Shown here: in pieces, positions 37,579 to 48,084 of the stretch
How the letters are laid out: every line of letters begins with the position of its first letter
How positions within the stretch are numbered: the first letter of the stretch is position 1
Assembly: GCA_006176705.1 (NCBI GenBank)
Contig: QRFJ01004974.1
Location: 1-64,000 of the forward strand
Direction: 5' to 3'
Length of the DNA stretch: 64,000 nucleotides
Source of the DNA: Cocos nucifera
Lineage: Eukaryota; Streptophyta; Magnoliopsida; Arecales; Arecaceae
Position numbers and translations under genes: made by a program
Notes under the pieces: model-generated
What the model was told of the DNA's origin: nothing
Database searches by the model: none
The model's input: only the letters and a program-made list of their open reading frames with translations

Positions 37579-38044
37579 CGTGTAGGGGTGCTGCGTGTTC
37601 GTCCTTAATCAGAAACCCAAAACTTACTTTCTGCAAAACCCTAGATCCTGAAACCCTAGGATTTATTGTGCATATTTTGTTTATGAACCCAACTTAATTA
37701 AGAATTAAGTTTATGGAATATTCAATTAGGTCTAAAATTGAGAATTTCAGATCTAAGACATATTCATAATACTGGGTTCGGGCTTGGGTAGCTCAATTAG
37801 GTCTAAGCGGTTGATCAAACCGAATCAAGAGTTGGTTAGATGGGATCAACAATGCTTAAATTGACCAGCCTAATAGGATTAAGTCTGGGTCAAGATCGAG
37901 TCACGATCAAGCAAGACCTAATTAGGCTCAGAGGTTAGAGTCTGGATTGTAGGCTAACCCAATTGGTTCTGACTCAACAATTTGGTGTCTAAGGTAAGTT
38001 TGGCATATACGACCGACTGGTTTTTAATTGGAAGCTACTCGACC

Positions 38045-38682
38045 NNNNNNNNNNNNNNNNNNNNNNNNNNNNNNNNNNNNNNNNNNNNNNNNNNNNNNNN
38101 NNNNNNNNNNNNNNNNNNNNNNNNNNNNNNNNNNNNNNNNNNNNNNNNNNNNNNNNNNNNNNNNNNNNNNNNNNNNNNNNNNNNNNNNNNNNNNNNNNNN
38201 NNNNNNNNNNNNNNNNNNNNNNNNNNNNNNNNNNNNNNNNNNNNNNNNNNNNNNNNNNNNNNNNNNNNNNNNNNNNNNNNNNNNNNNNNNNNNNNNNNNN
38301 NNNNNNNNNNNNNNNNNNNNNNNNNNNNNNNNNNNNNNNNNNNNNNNNNNNNNNNNNNNNNNNNNNNNNNNNNNNNNNNNNNNNNNNNNNNNNNNNNNNN
38401 NNNNNNNNNNNNNNNNNNNNNNNNNNNNNNNNNNNNNNNNNNNNNNNNNNNNNNNNNNNNNNNNNNNNNNNNNNNNNNNNNNNNNNNNNNNNNNNNNNNN
38501 NNNNNNNNNNNNNNNNNNNNNNNNNNNNNNNNNNNNNNNNNNNNNNNNNNNNNNNNNNNNNNNNNNNNNNNNNNNNNNNNNNNNNNNNNNNNNNNNNNNN
38601 NNNNNNNNNNNNNNNNNNNNNNNNNNNNNNNNNNNNNNNNNNNNNNNNNNNNNNNNNNNNNNNNNNNNNNNNNNNNNNNNNN
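38045..38682. other. Assembly gap (N)
   Basis: 638 undetermined bases inside the Copia V leader. Both aligned sister leaders (Y, N1) have about one base here. Confidence 0.99.
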
Positions 38683-39026
38683 GAATGCGTTCTTGTGCGA
38701 GTTAACGGTATATTCCTTCCACCGGTCTCACTTACCTGGCCATATCTGTTGACACAGTTCTGATCTGAGGTGGTCAATAATCCGAGCTGACCCATGCCAC
38801 TAGGTTAGTCGTAATTGTTATGACTAAGCCAAGTCTAGTTTAATGAGACTTGAATCAATTCTCCCTAAGAAAAGATTAAGTTCGAGGTCTTCCACCATTG
38901 TAGACGTGCGGGCCCTTCCCGAGGTTGATTGTTCTCGGCTGGATACAGTGGCTTAGTTGCACCGGAAAGACACAACCATGTCTATTAGGCATTGGATGCT
39001 ATGGGCTGGAGGATGAGTTGGGCTCA

Positions 39027-40594
39027 ATATTTCATCTCTCTCTGAAACTCCTTCTGGATGCCTCTAGCAATCGAACTCCTTTTAGACAACGATCAAAACT
39101 CCTTTCAGACCTTCTCCAATGATGGAACATCTTCTAGACCCCTCCGATGGTCGAACTCCTTCCAGACTTCTCCAACGGTCGAACTCAGACTTCTCCAACG
39201 GTCGAACTTCTTCCAGTCTTCTCTCGCAATTGAACTCCTTCTAAACTTCTCCAACGATCAAACTCCTTCCAGACCCCTTTTGATGGTCGAACTCTTTTCA
39301 GACCCATCTGATGGTCGAACTCCTTCTGGACTTCTCCAGCAGTCGAACTCCTTTCAGACATCTACAACGATCGAACTCCTTCCAGACTTCTCCAGCAGTT
39401 GAACTCCTTTCGAACTTCTTCAATGGTTGAACACCTTTCAAACATCTCTAATGGTCGGACTCCTTCCAAACTTCTCCAACAGGTTGATTTTTGGAACTTC
39501 CTTCCAATCCAAACTTCTCCCTTCAAACTTCTCCAGCTGTCGAACTCCTTTTGGACTTCTCCAGCGATCGAACTCCTTTTGGACTTCTCCTATGGTTGAA
39601 CTCCTTTCAGGACTCCTCTGATGGTCGAACTCATTTTGAAACTTCTCCAATATTTGAACTCCTTCCTGACATCTATAGTAGTTGAACTCCTTACGGACTT
39701 CTTCAATGGTCGAACTACTTCCGAACGACTCCAGTGGTCGAACTCCTTCCAAACTTCTCCAGTAGTCAAACTCTTTCTAGACTTCTCCAGTAGTTGAACT
39801 CCTTTCGAGCTTCTCTAGCAGTCGAACTCCTTTTGAACTTCTCTATAGTTGAACTCCTTTCGAACATCGCCTTTAGTCAAATTCCTCCATCAGATGAATT
39901 CCCCCTTAGGTCTCTCCTCTAGTCGATCTACATGCAGATTCCTCCAGCAGACCTACTTTCAGATTCCCCCTATGGATCCACTTTCAAACATCTCCAACAG
40001 ACTTCCTTCATGATTTTTCTAATCGTAGAACTTCGGAACCCCTTCCGACCGAACTTCTGGCAGTCACCTAGAAAGGTTTCGTCGCCCACATGAATCATGC
40101 TCCATACATAGTATGAACCAATGCACGCACAAACTACCTTAGAGGAGTTCGAACTAGTTTAGAATTGATATAACTTAAAGTTCATCATCAACTAACATGT
40201 CTACTCCTCTAAACATCAACTATTAAATCCTAACAGACTGGCACGTCACGACAACAGCCACCACCCTCCGTAACAAATCCCATGTGGCTTCGAGCGGCCC
40301 ACTATTAGATGGTTATGGTTGTCGCTATTAGTTTGTTATAGGCTCCATGGGCTATAAAAGAAATCCTTTGGATACGTTTTCTCTAGGCTCTCTTCTCCTT
40401 CTCAATACTCTGCTACTTTCTTTCCTGAGCACTCCATTTTTGTTAGTTGGAAGAGCTGACTTGATCATCAGAGAGTCCTGCCGAAGCCACCACCCCCGAC
40501 TCTGATAAGGACTTGTCTTGTAGGTCCCCAACGGTGACCTCGCCTTCTCCAACTCTAGTGAATTTCGGCATCCAGCAATTTTCTGCACCAACAA
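39027..40594 (+). repeat. 5' LTR of gypsy G+ (5'-truncated)
   Basis: Starts inside a 28-bp minisatellite (39030-39900, about 30 units of the type CGAACTCCTTCCAGACTTCT plus 8 bases), then unique sequence, a TATA box GCTATAAAAG (40351-40360), and the LTR end TGCACCAACA at 40594, followed by AGATTGGCACTAGAGG. It lacks the first ~90 bp present in the 3' LTR (61115-61205). Confidence 0.85.
40351..40360 (+). promoter_or_regulatory. TATA box of the G+ 5' LTR
   Basis: GCTATAAAAG, at the same place as CTATAAAAGG (62238-62247) in the 3' LTR and CTATATAAGA (15565-15574) in fragment R1. Confidence 0.65.
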
Positions 40595-40723
40595 GATTGG
40601 CACTAGAGGAAGGAACACTAAAGCCCTTCTAAAAGGAGTGCCCGATCAATCTTTATCCTTTTCTTCTTTTAATCCTTTGAGATCCATCGGGATCCATCTC
40701 TGTTCAATCTTTTTAGCTTAGAA

Positions 40724-42470
40724 ATACCTCTAAAGAAGACAACAACCCGATGATTCACTGCTTCTGCCATCCGATCTAAGTCGGATCTGTCCATCCTTAC
40801 TCAATCACCAGTGCCTCGACCCCCTCCACCAGCTGCCATGATAGATTTAGAGTAGTTCAATCTTATAATGCAGCATGTTCAAGGCCTCATCAAAATGGTT
40901 CAGGCCATGTAGTAACCCCTAGCAGCGGCTCCACTAGAAAACCCTCTATCAGTGTGCCAAGAACCAATCTCGAGAAGGCATACTTGTGTCAGCAAACCTG
41001 CCACTCCTTGGAAGAAGAAATAGAGAGTTGAAGAACCTTGTTCTGACCATGATTCCTCTCTAGAATAAACCTTCCCCATCTATAACTGAAAACCTTCCAG
41101 GATCTACGATTGCGATGATGCTCTTGATCATAAATTGCAAGAAATAGACCGACAGATTAAGGAACTCTGCTATGTCACCTCGGCTCATCATGATGACATC
41201 TACATCGATCTCTCCTTCTCTGTTTGAATTATTTAAGAGCCTATCCCACTGAACTTCAAGCTTTTTCAATTTGGAAGCTACGATGGGATCTCTGATCCTA
41301 TCGACCATATGGAGGCCTTCGGAACCATGATGCTACTCCATGGCATACCAGATACCATCTTGTGCCGAACTTTCTCATCTATCTTGAAGAGAGCAGCAAG
41401 AAACTAGTGCTCGACACTGAAGTCGGGTATGATCTTCTCTTTTGACTAGATGAGCTATCAGTTTATGGCTCATTTCATCAATAGCCGACATCCCAAGTAG
41501 GGTTCGGACTCCCTCATCAACATCAAACAGAAAGAGGGAGAATCAATCCGAGCTTCCATCAACCACTTCAACATCGTTGCACTAGAGGTCTAAAATTTGG
41601 ACCAGTCGATTGCCATGGTCGCGCTTAAGGGCGACCTTCAGAAGAATGATCTATTGTTCTTCCTGGAGAAGAATTATCCCTAGGATTTTGCTAATTTGCT
41701 AGCTCGGGCTGAAGGTTATGCCCGAGCTGAGGAGGCCTTCAAGTTGAAGTATAAGGAAGCCATAGGAGAGTGGCATGCAGGCAAATCTAGCAAGCTCGTA
41801 GTTAAAGAAAAGCCAAACGAAGTTCGACTGCACTCCTGTTCTCCCTCCGAACGCAAGCAAGCCCACACTCCTCTTCGAGCTTGTCATCAAAGAAACCCTG
41901 ATAAAAGGGCATGAGAGGTTTCTCCTAGAAGATTCCATAACTATGCCCCCCTCAATGCTCTGAAAACACATGTACTGATGGAGATCAAGGAGCAGCTGTC
42001 ATGGTCGGAGAGGATGCGAACTCATCCTAGCAAGCATAATCCTAATAAATACTGTCTCTACCATCATGAGCATGATCATGATACTGAAGAGTGTCTTCAG
42101 CTCCAGGATGAGATTGAGGAGCTCATCAGGAGAGGTCGGTTTGGCCAATTTCTATGATGTCGGTCTGAAGGTAGAGAAGATCGGTCAAGGGTGCTGCCCT
42201 AGCCCAAACCATCAAGGAGAGAAGAGCAACAATGAGATCGGCCACCTCTCGACATCATCAATATAATTTTTGGGGGACTTCGATGAGAGGAAGCCAGTGG
42301 ATCTAAAGGATTTGTGAAGAGATAGAGGACTGAAGAACCCAAAGCCTTCACTGAAGTAGATGCTCAAGGAGTTCAGTTTCTGCATAACGACATGGTTGTA
42401 ATCTCTATAAACATTACAAACTTTGATGTACGCTGCATCCTTGTCGATAATAAAAGTTTGGCTAATATTT
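40724..42470 (+). pseudogene. Gypsy G+ gag, decayed
   Basis: Gag remnant of the Tat type. The start reads ATA (40724-40726) where G2 has ATG. Central gag domain about 41240-41760, ending in the readable MLARAEGYARAEEAFKLK (41696 onward). The zinc-knuckle-like CLYHHEHDHDTEECLQLQDE lies about 42054-42113. Frameshifts and stops separate these parts. It would form the virus-like particle in an active element. The protease region follows at about 42420. Confidence 0.75.
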
Positions 42471-45400
42471 TATTTTAGATACTTTCTCCAAAATATCTAT
42501 ATCTAATAGTCGACTTCGACCGATGAACTCTCCATTGATATGCTTCACTAGCGATACAGTTCTAGTTGAAGATATAATAACTTTGGTTATAGCTGTAGGG
42601 CAATATCCAAGATAGTCTAGGATACGAGTGGATTTTTTGGTAGTAAAAGCACCATCCATTTACAACGCGATCCTCAGCCGACCTGATCTAAATGCACTTC
42701 GAGTAGTAGTGTCGACATATAACTTGAAAATGAAGTTCCTAACAAGCTATGGGATCGAAGAAGTTAGAGGAGATCAAATCCTGGCAAAGCATTGATATTC
42801 AATTGCCTTGTAGAGGGGCAAGCGACTAGATCCTTATCCGATTAATGGGTTGGACGTCCGTGATGATCTGATAAAAGAGTGGGGTGAGCCTGTGGACGAC
42901 CTTATTTCCATCCCATTAAATGATGGGAATGTGGAGCACACAGTGCAGATTGGCTCCAACCTAGCAAAAGAAATACAAGAGCAGCTTGTCGAATTTCTAC
43001 GAAGGAATGTAGATGTTTTTGCTTGGATCCCCAACGACATGCCTGGGATAAATGCAGAGATCATGGAACATCGCTTGACTATCGACCCTAAACATCGACC
43101 AATGAAAGAAAAGATGCACAGCCATGCTCCAGAGAGGCAAAAAGCAATTGCAGAGAAAGTTGACAAGCTCCTCAAGGCTGGATTCATCCAAGAAGTCAAC
43201 TATCTCAATCGGATCTCCAACGTCATGCTCATCAAAAAGGCGAACGGCAAGTGGAGATTGTGCATAGACTTCAAGAAGTTGAACAAAGTCTACATAAAAG
43301 ATAGCTACCCTCTATCCAAGATTGATTAATTGGTGGATGCAATCTTGGGCCACGAGCTCCTCACCTTTATGGATGGCTTTTTCGGCTATAACCAAATCCG
43401 GATGGCACCAGAGGATAAGGAGAAAATTGCTTTTATTATTGACCATGATCTTTACTATTACAGGGTTATACCTTTTGGACTCAAAAATGCGAGGGCAACA
43501 TACCAGCGCCTGGTTAACAAAATCTTTAAGAAGTAGATCGACCACAACATTGAGGTATACGTAGACGATATGCTTGTCAAGAGCCGAGCTTCAATAAATC
43601 ATATTATTGATCTTGAAGAGACATTCAACACCCTCAGGAGATACAAGATGAAGCAAAACATAACTAAGTGTATCTTCAGTGTAACTTCAGAAAAGTTCTT
43701 GGGATTCATGGTGTCGAGGTGCGGAATCGAAGCAAATCCGAGGAAGATTTGGGCCATTCAAGAGATGACTACTCCAAAATCAATTAAAGAAATTCAGCGC
43801 CTAACTGAAAAGATGGCAGCCTTGAATTGCTTTATCTCGAGGTCAATGGAGTGATGTATGCCCTTCTATCAGGTCTTAAAGTAGTTGAAGAACTTCTATT
43901 GGACTACCGAATGTCAGCAAGCCTTTAAAGAGCTCAAGGACTACCTCTGTTCACCTCCTTTATTAGCAAAGCCCAAAATTGGAGAGGAATTATTTTTGTA
44001 CCTGGCGGTCTTCCCAGCAGCCCTTGCAGTAATCCTAGTCAAAGAAGAGGAAACAATGCAATGATCGATCTACTACATAAGCCGAGTCTTAAGGGACGAT
44101 GAGATCGGATATACTAAGTTAGAAAAACTAACTTATGCTTTGTTGATTGCAGCCCAGAGGCTTCGATCTTATTTTTAGGGGCACACCATAGCACTTCTCA
44201 CTAATCAACCAATTAAAGCAGTCCTTCATCGAGTAAATGCCTCCGGAAGAATTGCAAAATGGACAATCGAGCTTACAGAATTTGACATCAACTACCAACC
44301 TCAATCGTCGATCAAAGTCTAGATATTGATAGATTTGATAGTGGAATGCACCATCTCAGATGAAACCAAGCTAGAATAGAATGAAACCAGTATTTCATGG
44401 TTGTAGCCGAGCCCCCCCAAAGAGAGAGCCGATCTTTCTGAAGGTTTCTGGGTCCTATACATTGATGGTTCATCCAACGCTTTTGGTGAAGGTGCGGGGT
44501 TGATCTTGGTTGACCTAGAAGGAGTCATCATCGAATATATGCTATGCTTTGAATTCTCTGCAACTAATAATGGTGCCGAATATGAAGCTTTGATTGCTGA
44601 ATTAAAAATAACGAAAGAGTTAGAAGCCGATCGGCTCTGAGTCTACAGTGATTCCCAATAGGTGGTCAGATAGGTTAGTGGTGGTTATGAAGCTCGAGAG
44701 GAAAGCATGATAAAATATTTTCAGAAAGTGAAGAACTTATCTCCGACCTTCAATAGTTTTAGCATCCAACAGATTCCAAGGATAGAAAATACCATAGCTG
44801 ACCTTCTCTCTAAGTTGGCCACTTTAGTCCCAGCCAAACTGGCCAAGAAAGTATTTTTGAAGTTTTGAAATGCCCAAGTTTGGAGGAATCACGATCCGTT
44901 ATGCAAGTCGAGCATGAGTTGAGCTGGATCGATCTGCTAGTTGCTTACCTCAAGGAAGGAGCTCTCCCTCGTGACCTAAAAGAAGCTCAGAGACTTGAAA
45001 ATCAAGCCTCCCGGTATGTCCTGTACAAAGGCAAGCTGTACAAAAGATTATATTTCCTATCGCTCTTAAGATGTCTCCGACCTTCAAAAGCTGACTTTTC
45101 ATTATAGGAAGTACATGAAGGAATCTGCGGGAATCATATAGGGGTCAGATCCTTATCATATAGACTACTTCGGTAGGGTTACTATTGACCGACCCTCATA
45201 ATAGAAAATGCACAACAGTTTGTCGGAGAAAAGTTTGCCAAATTTTATGAAGATTTAAACATCTTCCACCATTTTACATTAGTAGCCTATCCACAAGCAA
45301 ATGACGAAGCTAAAGTGACTAATAGAATCCTATTGCAAGGCATCAAAGCAAGACTTGAAAGATCAAGGGGAACATGAGTGGATGAGCTTTACCATGTCCT

Positions 45401-45850
45401 ATGGACATACCAAACTACCCAGAAGCTACCAACTAGAGAAATGCTATTCGCTCTAGCTTTCAGAATGAAAATAGTCATCTCGATAGAGCTCAAGCTGCCA
45501 TTGGCACAGGTCGTAGCCTTCAGCAACCGATGCAATTCATAGGACCTCAGAGCAAACCTCGATCTGTAGGAGGAAAAATGAGAAGAAGCCCAAGTTTGGA
45601 TGGCCGCTTATAGATGAAGAGTGGCCCATTACTATAACTCCATAGTAAAAGATAAAATATTCAAAGTGGGGGATTTGGTACTTCAATGAGCAGCCATTTC
45701 ACAACCTCAGAACTAAGAAAAGCTCATCCCAAATTGGGAAGAACCTTACAAAGTCAAAGAGGTCATCCAGCCTAGAACTTACTACTTGAAGAAGCTCGGA
45801 GGCACCGATCTCCCACACCTATGAAACTCGGAAAACATACACATGTACTA
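42415..45850 (+). pseudogene. Gypsy G+ pol: protease, RT, RNase H, aRNH, integrase
   Basis: Protease remnant 42430-42475 with CILVDNKSLANI. RT 42850-43860: 160 readable codons (LLKAGFIQEVNY, KWRLCIDFKKLNKVY), a TAA at 43327-43329, then MDGFFGYNQIRMAPED, a TAG at 43534-43536, and YVDD at 43558-43569. First RNase H 43930-44340. Archaeal-type RNase H 44450-44850 with all four acidic positions visible (YIDGSSN, NNGAEYEAL, YSDSQ, IADLLSK). Integrase 45000-45850, but the core is deleted: the text jumps from the zinc-binding region to LIIENAQQFVG near 45180-45220. Stops throughout. The dual RNase H places it in Tat. Confidence 0.9.
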
Positions 45851-45949
45851 TCAATAATCTCATTTCAAATAAATCTTCTTATTTTAATATCTTCAATCTT
45901 GCTGCAAAACTACAATGATAGAAAATAGTCTTTCAAACTTTGTCATTAG

Positions 45950-46740
45950 ACGAGGTTAGCCCTGTTAGAAATAGGAGGAGAACCTCATCCTAACATTGAG
46001 CTAAAGCGAAGACCTCGATTACTTATGCCGGGATGCAGGGAGAGGCTCCTTCAATGGTCCATTTATGCCCATATAGCCCTATTAGAAATAGGAGGAGAAT
46101 CTCATCCTAATATTGAGCTAAAGTGAAGACCTCGGTTACTTAAGCCGGGATGCAAGGAGAGGCTCCTTCAACTATCCTTTTGTGCTCCTATAGTCCTGTT
46201 AGGAATAGGAGGAGAATCTCGTCCTAACATTAAGCTAAAGCGAAGACCTCGGTTACTTAAGCCCGGATGTAGGGAGAGGCCCGTTCAATGGTTCTTTTGT
46301 GCCCCTATAGCTCTGTTAGGAATAGGAGGAGAACCTCATCCTAATATTGAGCTAAAGTGAAGACCCCGGTTACTTAAGTCGGGATGTAGGGAGAGGCCCC
46401 TTTAATGGCCCTTTTGTGCCCCTATAGCCCTATTAGGAATAGAAAAGAGAACCTCATCCTAACATTGAGCTAAAGCGAAGACATCGATTACTTAAACTGG
46501 GATGTGGGGAGAGGCTCCTTCAACGGCCCATTTGTGCTCCTATAGCCCTATCAAGAATAGGAGGAGAACCTCGTCCTAACATTGAGATAAAGCAAAGACC
46601 TCGATTACTTAAGCCGGGATGTGGGTAGAGACCCCTTCGACGGCCCTTTCATGCCCCTATAGTCCTGTTAGAAATAGGAGGACCTCATCCTAACATGAGC
46701 AAAGTTGAAGGCCGTGCTAACCTAAGTCGAGGAAAAAAGG
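45950..46740 (+). repeat. 117-bp tandem repeat array of gypsy G+
   Basis: About 6.5 units; the motif AGGAGGAGAA starts at 45973, 46090, 46207 and 46324, giving a period of 117. Later units are at about 46441 and 46559. It lies about 100 bp after the end of pol. In the sense direction it reads as repeats of 39 residues (EIGGEPHPNIELKRR in unit one) with only occasional stops. G- carries the same array in the same place. Confidence 0.9.
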
Positions 46741-47112
46741 GAGAAAAGGTGATCCATCTAGTGGTCCCAAACGAACCCCCAACCTAAAGCAAAAAGAAGG
46801 AAGAAACCCTCTCACCGATCCCTACACGTATTTCTCATACAACTACTCGACCGTATGATGCGCAAGAAGAAAAATCGCTTCTGGGTCTGTAAAATGAATC
46901 TTGGATAGGTGTTCACAACAACAACCTTATTAGAAGACAATGCAAAGAAAAACAAAGTGAAGAAAGTGAAGTGACGAGCAAGCTTCGAATTCATGCATAA
47001 AAAAAAGGGTATTATTTCATTACAAAAATAAGTTCTTTACAAATAAAACACAGGTCGACAAGATCGATTACACTAAAAAGAAAAGAGAGAAAGGGAAAGG
47101 CCGTCGAAATTC
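46741..47112. other. Spacer after the repeat array in G+
   Basis: No coding or repeat feature that I can support; A-rich sequence leading into the antisense coiled-coil region. The open frames here are short and random in look. Confidence 0.5.
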
Positions 47113-47933
47113 TAAGAAGGGTCGGACTCCTCAGACTTCGGACTGGTGGCCATTACTAAAGATTCCTTAAGATGATCAACCTCCTCCTCGAGCTCCCTCT
47201 GCCTCATCATGTTATCACGGAACATCCTATTGGCTCTGTGGTAGTTCTCCTCTAATACTCGCAGCCTCCTCCTTAGGACCTCAAACTTGGCCTCCGCATC
47301 ATTGGTAGCTTGACGCTCATAAGTCAGTTCAAGCTTCAGTCATTGCACCTCAGCCTTTTCTGCACTAACCAACTCCCAAAGTTCACCAATGATCCTCTTC
47401 AAGGAGGCGACTTCCTCAACCTCTCTATTTGTACCAGCCCAAAAGCCATCATCAAGTTGCCACTGGAGCCAGGCTACTTCATTGCTGGAGACATGGAGCT
47501 TCTATTCTAACTTGGATATCCTATCACTCCAGCCCAATCGGTAAGTCTTATATGTGAGCTCGACATCATGCAGCTATTTTTAAAGTGAGGAGAACCTCCT
47601 CGAACAGTCCCACTCAAATCACATCTTATCGGAGGACCAAGGTGAGCTCCCCTCCAAAAGTTGAATCTTTTCCTTCGCTACCTTGAGTTGAGTCTCTAGG
47701 GAGCCGATCTTCACTGTCAATGCCTAGAATTTGTCACTTGCATTCTTCTAGAGTTTGGCCAGCTCCCTCTCGAAGCTCCCCTTTCAAATGCTAAAACTGG
47801 CGGAGTCCTTCATGTGCAAGTTTCGGAGGTGAGTGACCTCTTTGGTCACCTCCGAAGCATTCCTCCGTAAAGCTTAATGGTCATCCTCTATCTTTTTTAA
47901 CTTCTTCTCCAGATGATGGACTTCCTTTCTCAT
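47113..47933 (-). pseudogene. Antisense coiled-coil ORF in G+
   Basis: Minus-strand remnant starting at a possible ATG (47933-47931; MRKEVHHLEKKLKKIEDDH) and ending in MATSPKSEESDPS and a stop near 47113. About 270 codons, strongly heptad-like and charged (RDNMMRQRELEEEVDHLKES at about 47220-47160), with eight or so stops. It lies downstream of the main antisense ORF on the same strand and could be its last exon or a separate gene. Function unknown. Confidence 0.55.
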
Positions 47934-48084
47934 GCTTTTTATTAAAGGTTTCAGGGGGAACCCCTAAGGCAGTGGGTCAACATTCGAGGTATGAAAAATG
48001 CTCAAAGATATAGACAAAAAGAAATTTAGTTTTATTTAATCAAAAATTTTGAGTACAAAGCAAAAAAAAGGAGAAAAAAAAAAT

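Larger units (their letters stand above)
34621..39026 (+). mobile_element. Copia element V (5' LTR and leader only)
   Basis: LTR, primer site and about 2.1 kb of leader, aligned with the leaders of Y (9476-11378, minus) and N1 (55441-57284, minus). It ends abruptly at 39026±3 in mid-leader, before gag; gypsy LTR repeats follow at once. An N gap lies at 38045-38682. Confidence 0.85.

Noticed and set aside
37982..38795. Open frames of 225-268 codons on both strands
   Set aside because: They are mostly undetermined bases (N gap 38045-38682).
39058..39752. Several open frames with SFQTSP / NSF repeats, on both strands
   Set aside because: They are translations of the 28-bp LTR minisatellite; the period is not a multiple of three and the array lies in U3, so no protein is expected.
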